In this document: piece after piece, positions 7,331 through 14,251 of the stretch
How the letters are laid out: each line of letters opens with the position of its first letter
Position numbering within the stretch: position 1 is the first letter of the stretch
Source: an uncultured Chloroflexota bacterium
Lineage (GTDB): Bacteria; Chloroflexota; Dehalococcoidia; Dehalococcoidales; RBG-16-60-22
NCBI GenBank assembly: GCA_903915565.1
Contig: CAIWTG010000008.1
Location: 1-15,589 of the forward strand
Direction of reading: 5' to 3'
Length of the DNA stretch: 15,589 nucleotides
Made by a program: the position numbers and the translations under genes
The notes under the pieces: generated by a model
What the model was told of the DNA's origin: nothing
Seen by the model: the letters and a program-made list of their open reading frames with translations, nothing else
Database searches by the model: none

Positions 7331-7356
7331 TCTTTCGCTTCGCTCCAGGATGACAG
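7331..7356. repeat. Intergenic repeat, half copy (REP-like)
   Basis: The stretch TCTTTCGCTTCGCTCCAGGA plus TGACAG closely resembles the right arm of the element at 12806-12860 (TCTTTGCTACGCTCAGAATG plus ACAG). It lies between the convergent 107-aa membrane protein and crotonase 2 genes. Sequences of this GTCAT-TCTGAG-GAAGAATC type are widespread intergenic palindromic repeats in bacteria. No clear left arm is seen here. Confidence 0.55.
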
Positions 7357-7362
7357 AACGGG

Positions 7363-8091
7363 TCACTTGCCTTTATATTTAGGCGTCCGTTTTTCTAAAA
7401 ATGACTTAACGCCTTCCGTGCGGTCGGACGTGGTGTGCAGTAGAAAATAAAGGTCGGCTTCCAACTTTAAGCCCTGCTCCAGCGTCATGTCCATACCTTT
7501 TAACACAGCTTCCTTGAGATACCTTAAAGCGATGGGGCCTTTGGACGCGATTGTCTCCGCCAGTTTGGCGACTTCGCCGGCCAAAGCATCCGCTGGAACG
7601 ACTTTACTGACCAGCCCAATCTCTAAAGCCTCGGCGGCGGAGATGGCGTCGGCGGTCAGAAGCATCTCTAAAGCCTTACCCCGCCCGATAATGCGGGAAA
7701 GACGCTGCGTGCCGCCGTCAATGGGGACGAAGCCTGCACTTACCTGCGGCATGGCAAAGCGCGCTTTTTCCGAGGCGATGCGTATATCGCAGGCTAAAGC
7801 AATTTCCAGTCCCAGCCCCAAAGCGTCGCCGTTAATGGCGGCGATGACCGGCTGTTCGATGGCAGCAATGGCTGCGGCGGGACGGCAAGCCTCGGTAATA
7901 TTCCCCTCTCCACCCCGACAAAACACGTCGCCGGAGCCGGTAATAACGACAACATAAATATTGTCGTTGTCTTTGACTTGCCCACAGGCTTCTGCCAGCT
8001 CCTGTGCAGTATCCTGGTTAATGAAGGGCGTTTTTAAGACAATTTCCGCGATGTGATTTTTAACGGAAAAGACGATGGATTTATTCGGCAT
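7363..8091 (-). CDS. Enoyl-CoA hydratase/isomerase (crotonase) 2
   Basis: 242 aa, crotonase fold. The first oxyanion segment is F-C-R-G-G (57-61) and the second is G-L-G-L-E (92-96), with E96 matching the first catalytic glutamate. The second glutamate position is Q116 in M-P-Q-V-S-A-G, a conservative but catalytically weaker change. The loop between the two oxyanion segments is short. The C-terminal end (E-G-V-K-S-F-L-E-K-R-T-P-K-Y) is classical for the family. GGAG precedes the ATG. It lies 44 nt downstream of the MarR gene on the same strand, so it is a likely target of, or co-transcribed with, that regulator. The acyl-CoA substrate is unknown. Confidence 0.87.
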   Translation of the reverse strand: MPNKSIVFSVKNHIAEIVLKTPFINQDTAQELAEACGQVKDNDNIYVVVITGSGDVFCRGGEGNITEACRPAAAIAAIEQPVIAAINGDALGLGLEIALACDIRIASEKARFAMPQVSAGFVPIDGGTQRLSRIIGRGKALEMLLTADAISAAEALEIGLVSKVVPADALAGEVAKLAETIASKGPIALRYLKEAVLKGMDMTLEQGLKLEADLYFLLHTTSDRTEGVKSFLEKRTPKYKGK

Positions 8092-8135
8092 ACCAAATCT
8101 CCGTGTGGGGAAGGATAAAAAAACTTAAACCGGAA

Positions 8136-8642
8136 TTACGTCAGCTCATCCAAAATATCAGTCATGCGGTCGCTTAACTTACCGGTCAGGCTGGTCAGCG
8201 TTTTCTGGTCGGTTTCATTCAGGCAGTCCATCACCTGTTTGGCCCGTATCTCGCCCTTGTGCTGATTCTTTCTAACGTATTCCAATCCCAATTCCGTTAC
8301 CTGGATAACCGTGACGCGGCGGTCCTGGCTGGAAAAATCCCGGATGATGAATCCCTCTTTCTCCAGATTGTCCATTATCTTGGTCACGCTATGCTTGGAG
8401 CGGAACATCGCCTCGGAAAGCTGGGTGGGGGTTAATGAACCCCCGGCGCGCACCAGGTGACGCATGGCAAGATGGTGCAACGGGCTGATATCGTCCTTTT
8501 TCATAGTAATTTCCAGATACCGGTTTAACGTATCGGCAAAACAGGCGCACAGCCAGAAATTCAACTCGCCGATTTGCTCGGAGACTTTTTTAAACTCTTC
8601 AGGGACCGGCCAATTACGATTTGTGTTCTTCTTTTCGGGCAT
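8136..8642 (-). CDS. MarR-family transcriptional regulator
   Basis: 168 aa, winged helix-turn-helix repressor that usually binds DNA as a dimer and releases on binding a small, often aromatic or CoA-linked, ligand. The HTH covers about residues 71-100 (L-T-P-T-Q-L-S-E-A-M ... S-V-T-K-I-M-D-N-L-E-K-E-G) and the wing carries the D107-R108-R109 signature, so DNA binding looks intact. An N-terminal dimerisation helix holds C32 and C34 (L-C-A-C). The AAGG in front of ATG 8642 is a modest Shine-Dalgarno. Gene order (SDR, SnoaL-like, MarR, crotonase on one strand) suggests control of this metabolic set. I could not find a convincing palindromic operator in the 78-base gap upstream. Confidence 0.88.
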   Translation of the reverse strand: MPEKKNTNRNWPVPEEFKKVSEQIGELNFWLCACFADTLNRYLEITMKKDDISPLHHLAMRHLVRAGGSLTPTQLSEAMFRSKHSVTKIMDNLEKEGFIIRDFSSQDRRVTVIQVTELGLEYVRKNQHKGEIRAKQVMDCLNETDQKTLTSLTGKLSDRMTDILDELT

Positions 8643-8720
8643 ATATATACCTTTTTTACAATAACAAGACTGATTTTACCATAAAGACAACGGTTATACT
8701 AATCAAATGCCAAAAACAGG

Positions 8721-9158
8721 CTATTGCTTCATTTCCTTGGATTTACTCTCGATAACGCCCAACTGGTAGAAAAAGGTGAAGGTATCGGCCACGTCCCAGT
8801 GCTCGGCGATTTTGCCGTCCTGCACCCGGAAAATGTCCACGCAATTATAATCCAGTTTATTGCCGGAGGCTTTTTTGCCCAGCCACTCGCCGCCTGTGTG
8901 TGTCCCCGTAGTGTTGCTGTATGCCACCACGATATCGCCTTCCGCCACCATTTTGTGCAGTTTATACTTAAAATCCGGGATGGCGCCGAAGATGGTGTTG
9001 AAAAATCCTACAAAACCAGCCTTACCCTGTGGGCAATCCGGATTGTGCTGGATATAGTCGTCCCGCATATAGGTATCCAGCTTTGATATGTCGTGTTTGA
9101 TAAAAACATCATTATAGAATTTGGTTACTACATCTTTGTTTTTCTTGGCGTCAGCCAT
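8721..9158 (-). CDS. SnoaL-like / NTF2-superfamily protein
   Basis: 145 aa with the cone-shaped NTF2/SnoaL fold, as in polyketide cyclases, ketosteroid-isomerase relatives and many proteins of unknown role. Features are the V-T-K-F-Y-N-D-V-F start helix, D-D-Y-I-Q-H-N-P (ester-cyclase-like), G-F-V-G-F-F, and the I-F-R-V-Q-D-G-K-I-A-E-H-W-D-V sheet. An in-frame ATG exists at 9170, but GGAGG lies at 9168-9164, between it and the ATG at 9158, so 9158 is the real start. It is 28 nt after the SDR stop, so it is in one operon with it. A small-molecule isomerase, cyclase or binding role is likely, the substrate unknown. Confidence 0.82.
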   Translation of the reverse strand: MADAKKNKDVVTKFYNDVFIKHDISKLDTYMRDDYIQHNPDCPQGKAGFVGFFNTIFGAIPDFKYKLHKMVAEGDIVVAYSNTTGTHTGGEWLGKKASGNKLDYNCVDIFRVQDGKIAEHWDVADTFTFFYQLGVIESKSKEMKQ

Positions 9159-9186
9159 GTTAACCTCCATAAATTCACTTTTATTC

Positions 9187-9969
9187 CTAAGTTAACGTCA
9201 TGCCGCCGTCAACAGCCAGGCACTGACCGGTAACCCAGGAGGCGGCATCCGAGCAAAAGTAGATAACAGCTTCGGCCATATCTTCCGGGTGGCCAATGCG
9301 CTTAAGAGGAATCATATTGGGCGTATCGTTGCCGAATTCCGGCGTCGTGGAGTTCAGGTACTCAAAGAGAAGGGTATTATCCGTCGGTCCGGGCATGATA
9401 GTGTTGACCCTGACGTTAAATGCCGCCCCTTCCAGCGCGGCCGACTTGGTCAAGCCGTTAAGTCCGGCCTTGCTGGCGGTGTAAGCACAGAAGCCCGGCA
9501 CCGCCGCCAGAGCGCCGATTGACGACGTGTTGACGATGGCGCCGTATTTTTGCTTGAACATCTGGCGCATTTCATATTTCAGGCAGAGGAAAACGCCCTT
9601 GAGGTTGATATCCAGCGTCTTGTCCCAGATTTCCTCGGTGCAGTCAACGATATTCATTAGCGGCACGCGCTTGCCGTCGGGGCCGATACCGGCGTTATTG
9701 AAAGCGTAGTCCAGCCGCCCGTAAAGACTGACGCATTTGGCAACCGCCGCCTCTACATCCGATTCTTTGCGGACGTCGCATTTAACAAAAGCCGCCTCGC
9801 CGCCGGCGTCTTTAATCAGTTTTACCGTCTCCTCGCCGCCCTTAATGTTGGAATCGGTGGTCACGACGACCTTAGCACCCTCGCGGGCGAAAACCTGGGC
9901 TGTTTTCTTGCCGATGCCGGAAGCTCCGCCGGTTACCAGCGCTACTTTACCGTCGAATTTTTTAGACAT
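9187..9969 (-). CDS. Short-chain dehydrogenase/reductase (SDR)
   Basis: 260 aa classical SDR. TGGASGIG is at 13-20, NNAG at 91-94, S150 in N-T-S-S-I-G, and Y163/K167 in Y-T-A-S-K. The C-terminal D-G-G-M-T-L-T ending is typical of the FabG/BdhA-like branch. D39 (V-T-T-D-S-N) points to NAD(H). GGAGG precedes the ATG. It heads a minus-strand series of SDR, SnoaL-like, MarR and crotonase, and is divergent from the SDR at 10064-10870. Residues 96-112 form an insertion (P-D-G-K-R-V-P-L) seen in some alcohol dehydrogenase-type SDRs. It probably oxidises a secondary alcohol or hydroxyacyl-CoA, but the substrate is not readable. Confidence 0.9.
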   Translation of the reverse strand: MSKKFDGKVALVTGGASGIGKKTAQVFAREGAKVVVTTDSNIKGGEETVKLIKDAGGEAAFVKCDVRKESDVEAAVAKCVSLYGRLDYAFNNAGIGPDGKRVPLMNIVDCTEEIWDKTLDINLKGVFLCLKYEMRQMFKQKYGAIVNTSSIGALAAVPGFCAYTASKAGLNGLTKSAALEGAAFNVRVNTIMPGPTDNTLLFEYLNSTTPEFGNDTPNMIPLKRIGHPEDMAEAVIYFCSDAASWVTGQCLAVDGGMTLT

Positions 9970-9997
9970 ATTTAGCCTCCATTTTCACGATTGTGTA

Positions 9998-10040
9998 AGA
10001 ATTATTCAGTCAATTTAGTATATAATAGCACGAAAGGGTC
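9998..10040. promoter_or_regulatory. Overlapping divergent promoter boxes
   Basis: The 94-base gap between the two divergent SDR genes holds TATAAT on the plus strand (10021-10026), with no clear -35 box. Overlapping it on the minus strand is TATACT (10022-10017), 16 bases after TTTTGA. Overlapping -10 boxes would make the two directions compete. This is a pattern reading only. Confidence 0.35.
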
Positions 10041-10063
10041 AAAAAACCGAATGGAGGCCAGGG

Positions 10064-10870
10064 ATGCTGCTGAAAAATAGAGTGGCTATCGTAACGGGGG
10101 GAACCAAGGGGATGGGGAAAGCTATTGCCCTCAAGTTTGCCGAGGAAGGCTGCGACGTCGTCGTCACCAGCCGCCACCTTGATGAAGCCCAAAAAGTCGC
10201 CCGGGAAATTGAAAAACTGGGGCGGCAAGCATTGGGGCTTAAAGCCGATATTTCCAAGAGCGTCGAGGTTAAGAACATGGTGGCGCAGACGATAAAGAAA
10301 TTTAAGAAAATAGATATTTTGGTGAATAACGCCGGCGGGGTGGACGTTAAGGGCGGGGACACGACCGACGCGACGGAAAAAGACTGGGACCATATTCTCG
10401 ACGTGAATTTGAAAGGGTGCTTCTTGTGCTGCATGGCGGTGGTGCCCTATATGAAAAAACAAAAGTACGGCAAAATTATCAACCTGTCATCTATGGGGGC
10501 AGTGCATCCCGCAGTCTCCGTCCTGCACTACCACGCCGCTAAAGCGGGGGTACTGGGGTTAACGATTAACCTGGCTTTTGAACTGGCGCCGCAAAATATC
10601 TACTGCAACTGCATCGTGCCAGGGCCGATTGAGACACCGTTCTGGGATAATTTACAGGCGCCCGGGCCGGCCAGAGATAAATTCTTCGCGGCGCTGTGTA
10701 AAAAAGAAGTGCCGCTGGGGCGGATGGGCACACCGGAGGACATCGCCGGGCCGGCTCTATTTTTAGCATCAGACCTATCCGACTACGTTTCCGGGCAGAT
10801 TATTTACGTGGCGGGTGGCCAGCCCCTCAATGCGCAGGCGGCAACCTTCCTTTCGGCACCGAAAAAATAA
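10064..10870 (+). CDS. Short-chain dehydrogenase/reductase, NADP type
   Basis: 268 aa classical SDR. TGGTKGMG is at 11-18, NNAG at 88-91, S143 in N-L-S-S-M-G, and Y156/K160 in Y-H-A-A-K. R37 in T-S-R-H after the second strand favours NADP(H), unlike the NAD-type SDR read in the other direction. GGAGG lies about 9 nt before the ATG. The GlmE-like gene begins 27 nt downstream with its own Shine-Dalgarno, so it is probably the first gene of the mutase transcript. The C-terminus is extended by about 15 residues beyond the usual A-G-G-Q end. It may reduce or oxidise a substrate or product of the mutase pathway (inference). Confidence 0.9.
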   Translation: MLLKNRVAIVTGGTKGMGKAIALKFAEEGCDVVVTSRHLDEAQKVAREIEKLGRQALGLKADISKSVEVKNMVAQTIKKFKKIDILVNNAGGVDVKGGDTTDATEKDWDHILDVNLKGCFLCCMAVVPYMKKQKYGKIINLSSMGAVHPAVSVLHYHAAKAGVLGLTINLAFELAPQNIYCNCIVPGPIETPFWDNLQAPGPARDKFFAALCKKEVPLGRMGTPEDIAGPALFLASDLSDYVSGQIIYVAGGQPLNAQAATFLSAPKK

Positions 10871-10897
10871 CTGGTCTTTAAATTACCGGAGGATATC

Positions 10898-12358
10898 ATG
10901 AGCAAAATGAGAATCGTCAACAAGAAAATAGATGACGATTTATTGATGAAAAAACGGCGGGAGGAGCTGGATAAATGGCCCACCGGCAAAGAGGTGGACT
11001 TTGAAGAAGCCGCCGCCTACCAGAAAAGCCTGCCGGACAGCAAGGTCTGGTGGAAGGTCATGGTCAAGCTCCGCGAACAAGGTAAAATGAGCGTTTTCCC
11101 CCGCGCCGGCACCCCCGTCTTATCCAAAATGATAGAGCTCTGCCAGGGCTTGCGCGAAAGCGGCGTCGTCCTTATCCCGGTCACTACCGACAGCTATACG
11201 CGGCTGGGGCAATATGAAAAAGTGCAGGGCATTTTAGACGAATGTAACAAAACCGGCAAGGCTTTGTTGAATGGCTACCCGATTATTAACCAGGGCGTTA
11301 AAAATACCCGTAAACTCGTGGAGAGCGTGGACGCCGCATTCAGTCCGCGGGGCGTCAGCAGCGAAATCTGTATCGCCAGCGGCTTAACGACTTACGAATG
11401 CGGGCTGGAGTTCATCACCTGGGGGGCTTACTCCAAGAAAATGACCATCCGTGAGCTGGTGGAAAAGTGGCAGCAAGGCACGCGCGTCGCCGGCTGGTAC
11501 GCCGACCGGGGCGTTATCCTCTGCACCGACCTGCACGGCTGGCTGCCCACCGCACCCTATCCCTTGAGCGTCAACATCGTTACGCTGATTTTGCAGGCCC
11601 TCACAGCGGCGGAGCAGGGACTTAAAGCTATCTATCCCCTCGTACACTGCATGGGCAACATGGCGCAGGATATGGCCTGGATAAGACTTACACCTAAGAT
11701 TATCAGGAAGTACCTGGATAAATTCGGGTACAAGGACTGCCAGATAATCGGGTGCTGTCCCGCCCAGACGCCCCTTTTCCCCAACCCCATGGACATGGGC
11801 GGGGCTTTCGCTTACTTGAGCTATATCGCCATGGTGGGGGCGCTGTGCAAATGCAACGCCGTGGACTTAAGAAGCATTGACGAGGCAGCGGGCGTGCCCA
11901 CTAAAGACACCAACACCGTCAGCTATGGCGCCGCCCGGTGGATATTTGACGTAATTCGCGAACAGGATATCGACTTTGTGGTCAAAGGCTCGGAAGCCGA
12001 AGAAGTCGTCACGGAAAAAGAAGTGGAAGCCATTATGGCTAAAATCCTGGACATGGGCGACGGTGATATTATTGACGGCACGATTAAAGCGGTGGAAGCG
12101 GGCGTGCTGGATACCCCATGGAGTCCCAACGTTAACGTTAAAGACAAGGTGCTGGGGGTCAGAGACGCCCACGGCGCCTGTCGCTATCTGGAGTTCGGGA
12201 ATTTGCCTTTTAATAAATATATCAAGGACTGGCACCGCGGCAAAATCGCCGAGCGCGAAAAGCTGGAGGGTAAAAAGGCGGATTACCATACGGCTGTCCG
12301 CGACCTCTGGAGCTTTAGCAAAGGGAAAATCGTGGGCATACCACCCTATGATAAGTAA
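10898..12358 (+). CDS. glmE: Glutamate mutase epsilon-subunit-like AdoCbl mutase barrel
   Basis: 486 aa, alignable end to end with the E subunit of clostridial glutamate mutase (483 aa), the TIM barrel that binds substrate and the adenosyl group of B12. Conserved: P-R-A-G with R69 (clostridial R66), Y-T-R with R102 (R100), R151 (R149), E167 (E171), E329 (E330), and the tail V-R-D ... C-R-Y-L-E-F-G-N-L-P-F. Changed, by comparison with the recalled Clostridium cochlearium sequence: H150 is Gly, Y177 is lost near a 5-residue deletion, F216 is His213, H291 lies in a segment rewritten as C-C-P-A-Q-T-P, and K326 is Arg325. The arginine claw for carboxylates remains while the amino-side pocket differs, so the substrate may be a dicarboxylate other than glutamate. 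GGAGG precedes the ATG. The symbol marks homology, not proven function. Confidence 0.85.
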   Translation: MSKMRIVNKKIDDDLLMKKRREELDKWPTGKEVDFEEAAAYQKSLPDSKVWWKVMVKLREQGKMSVFPRAGTPVLSKMIELCQGLRESGVVLIPVTTDSYTRLGQYEKVQGILDECNKTGKALLNGYPIINQGVKNTRKLVESVDAAFSPRGVSSEICIASGLTTYECGLEFITWGAYSKKMTIRELVEKWQQGTRVAGWYADRGVILCTDLHGWLPTAPYPLSVNIVTLILQALTAAEQGLKAIYPLVHCMGNMAQDMAWIRLTPKIIRKYLDKFGYKDCQIIGCCPAQTPLFPNPMDMGGAFAYLSYIAMVGALCKCNAVDLRSIDEAAGVPTKDTNTVSYGAARWIFDVIREQDIDFVVKGSEAEEVVTEKEVEAIMAKILDMGDGDIIDGTIKAVEAGVLDTPWSPNVNVKDKVLGVRDAHGACRYLEFGNLPFNKYIKDWHRGKIAEREKLEGKKADYHTAVRDLWSFSKGKIVGIPPYDK

Positions 12359-12367
12359 GGAGCCAAT

Positions 12368-12793
12368 ATGAACAAAACACCGACCGTCATCACCGGCACC
12401 GTAGGCATGGACGCCCACGTCATTGGCACGAAGGTCCTTTCCCGCGCTTTAAGGGAAGCCGGTTTTAAGGTAGTGGAACTGGGGATACAGGTAACGCCGG
12501 AGGAATTTATCAGCGTGGCGCAAGAAACGAAAGCGGACGCCATCTTAATGAGCTCGCTCTACGGCATGGCGGAGCTGGATTTAAAAGACTTTAATAAAAA
12601 GCGCCAGGAGGCGGGGCTGCAGGACGTCCTGCTTTACATCGGGGGTAATCTGGTCATCGGGCGTTACGACCCCAAAGACGTCGAACCAAAGTTTAAAGCG
12701 CTGGGCTTTGACCGTGTTTACCCGCCGGGTGTCGAGCCGGAAATCGGCATTGAGGATTTGAAAAAAGACTTAACGGCCAAAGGGAAAATGTAA
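12368..12793 (+). CDS. glmS: Glutamate mutase sigma-subunit-like B12-binding protein
   Basis: 141 aa Rossmann-like cobalamin-binding domain, very close in pattern to clostridial GlmS (137 aa). The base-off/His-on motif D-x-H-x-x-G is D15-A-H17-V-I-G20, with H17 the lower cobalt ligand. S-S-L-Y-G and Y-I-G-G-N, which hold the nucleotide tail of B12, are intact, as is the C-terminal P-E-I-G-I-E-D-L-K-K-D-L. AAGGAG precedes the ATG, 9 nt after the GlmE-like stop. It pairs with that protein to form the active S2E2-type mutase. This is a different gene from glucosamine-6-phosphate synthase, which shares the symbol. This subunit is far more conserved than the barrel, which fits a change in substrate rather than loss of activity. 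Confidence 0.92.
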   Translation: MNKTPTVITGTVGMDAHVIGTKVLSRALREAGFKVVELGIQVTPEEFISVAQETKADAILMSSLYGMAELDLKDFNKKRQEAGLQDVLLYIGGNLVIGRYDPKDVEPKFKALGFDRVYPPGVEPEIGIEDLKKDLTAKGKM

Positions 12794-12805
12794 TTCTAGT
12801 CAATA

Positions 12806-12860
12806 TGTCATTGCGAGTGAACTACCCCACTCCAGATTCTTTGCTACGCTCAGAATGACA
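12806..12860. repeat. Intergenic palindromic repeat (REP-like)
   Basis: TGTCATTGCGAG (12806-12817) and CTCAGAATGACA (12849-12860) are imperfect inverted arms that could fold a long hairpin in the transcript. It belongs to the widespread GTCATT(GC/CT)GAG type of dispersed bacterial repeat. A related half copy lies at 7331-7356. It sits between the GlmS-like and GlmL-like genes, where it may stabilise the upstream message or lower downstream expression. Confidence 0.7.
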
Positions 12861-12873
12861 GTAATAAAAATAT

Positions 12874-14244
12874 ATGGACAACATCAGGCTACTGATAGAC
12901 TTCGGCTCTACTTTCACCAAGGTAGTCGCCGTTGACTTGGATAAAGTTGAAATAATGGCGGCGGCGCGCCTACCCTCCACGGTGGAAACAGACATTACCG
13001 TCGGGCTGGAAGCCGCCCTTAAGGAAATCTCCGCCAAAACCGGCATCACCAACCTCGATAAAAAGAAGTCGTTAGCCTGTTCCAGTGCCGCCGGCGGCTT
13101 GAGGATGGTCTGCATCGGCTTTGTGCCGGAGCTGACGAGTAAAGCCGCCAGCCTGGCCGCATTGGGAGCAGGGGCAAAAGTGGTGGGGCTTTATTCTTTT
13201 AAGCTCACCAGCCGGGAAATTGAAGAGATAGAAAAAATCGCCCCCGATATTATTTTGCTCTCCGGCGGGACGGACGGCGGCGACGAAGCTGTTATCATCC
13301 ATAACGCTGGCATGCTCGCCAAGACTAGTAAAAATATCAACAATATCATTGTCGCCGGCAACAAAACAACCTATGACGCGGTAAAAAAAGCCTTCCAAAA
13401 CAGCGGTAAACACGTTATCTTTACGAAAAACGTGATGCCGGAAATCGGGGTGCTGGACACCGCGCCGTGCAACAAAGAAATCAGAGAAATTTTCCTCAAC
13501 AACATCATTAAAGCCAAAGGCATCGCCAGAGCACAGTCGATTGTTGGCGAGGTAATTATGCCTACGCCCGCGGCGGTGCTGGAAGCCGCCAAGCTCCTCG
13601 CCGAAGGCTATGAAGGGGAGGGGGGATATGGGGAGCTAATGGTCATCGACCCAGGTGGGGCGACCACCGACGTCCATTCCATCGCTCAGGGCATCCCCAC
13701 AGTCAGCGGCATCGTTTTGGTCAACACCCTGCCCGAACCCTATGTTAAAAGGACGGTGGAGGGGAATCTGGGGTTAAAGTACAACATCGACAGCCTTAGC
13801 GAGTTTACGCGGGGTAAAAAACTCCCAGCGCATTTTACGGAAATCTGCCGGTCGTTCCACGGAGGGCAGCTACCGCAAAGCCCGGAGGAAATCGTCTGTC
13901 ATCTATTGCTTTCCCGTGTGGCGGTGGAGGTGGCGGTAACACAGCACGTGGGGCGACTGGAAAAAATTTACGGCCCCACGGGTGAGATGCTAATTCAGTA
14001 CGGCAAGGATTTAACCGGCATTAAAACCGTCATCGGGACGGGTGGGCCGATAATTTTCTCCACCAACCCGCGGGAAATTATGGAAGGGGCGTTATTCCAG
14101 AGAGAAAATCCGCTGGTGCTTAAACCCAAAAACCCCACCTTGTATCTTGACGCCCAATACATCCTTTACGCCGTCGGGCTGCTCGCCCAAATAGAACCGC
14201 GAAAAGCTCTATTACTTGCGAAAAACTACCTCAAGCCAATATAG
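12874..14244 (+). CDS. glmL: GlmL/MutL-like reactivase ATPase
   Basis: 456 aa, ASKHA (actin/Hsp70-like) ATPase of the GlmL family, found beside glutamate mutase genes and thought to act as a reactivating or assembly factor that exchanges damaged B12. Phosphate-1 loop: D9-F-G-S-T-F-T-K. Second glycine loop: S-G-G-T-D-G-G (130-136). Phosphate-2 loop: D259-P-G-G-A-T-T-D-V-H. Adenosine region: G-T-G-G-P near 390. Length fits the family. The gene follows a repeat-containing 80-base gap, and no strong Shine-Dalgarno is seen before the ATG, so lower translation than the catalytic subunits is likely. It is unrelated to the DNA mismatch-repair MutL. Confidence 0.9.
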   Translation: MDNIRLLIDFGSTFTKVVAVDLDKVEIMAAARLPSTVETDITVGLEAALKEISAKTGITNLDKKKSLACSSAAGGLRMVCIGFVPELTSKAASLAALGAGAKVVGLYSFKLTSREIEEIEKIAPDIILLSGGTDGGDEAVIIHNAGMLAKTSKNINNIIVAGNKTTYDAVKKAFQNSGKHVIFTKNVMPEIGVLDTAPCNKEIREIFLNNIIKAKGIARAQSIVGEVIMPTPAAVLEAAKLLAEGYEGEGGYGELMVIDPGGATTDVHSIAQGIPTVSGIVLVNTLPEPYVKRTVEGNLGLKYNIDSLSEFTRGKKLPAHFTEICRSFHGGQLPQSPEEIVCHLLLSRVAVEVAVTQHVGRLEKIYGPTGEMLIQYGKDLTGIKTVIGTGGPIIFSTNPREIMEGALFQRENPLVLKPKNPTLYLDAQYILYAVGLLAQIEPRKALLLAKNYLKPI

Positions 14245-14251
14245 TAGTGAT

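Noticed and set aside
8643..8720. Possible MarR operator upstream of the regulator gene
   Set aside because: Candidate half-sites near 8675-8700 do not form a clean inverted repeat.
8700..8722. Terminator hairpin after the SnoaL-like gene
   Set aside because: Only a 3-base GCC/GGC stem around a T-run is present, too weak to call.
11867..12418. 183-codon minus-strand open frame inside the GlmE-like gene
   Set aside because: It is antisense to a strongly conserved protein, has no recognisable motif and no ribosome binding site.
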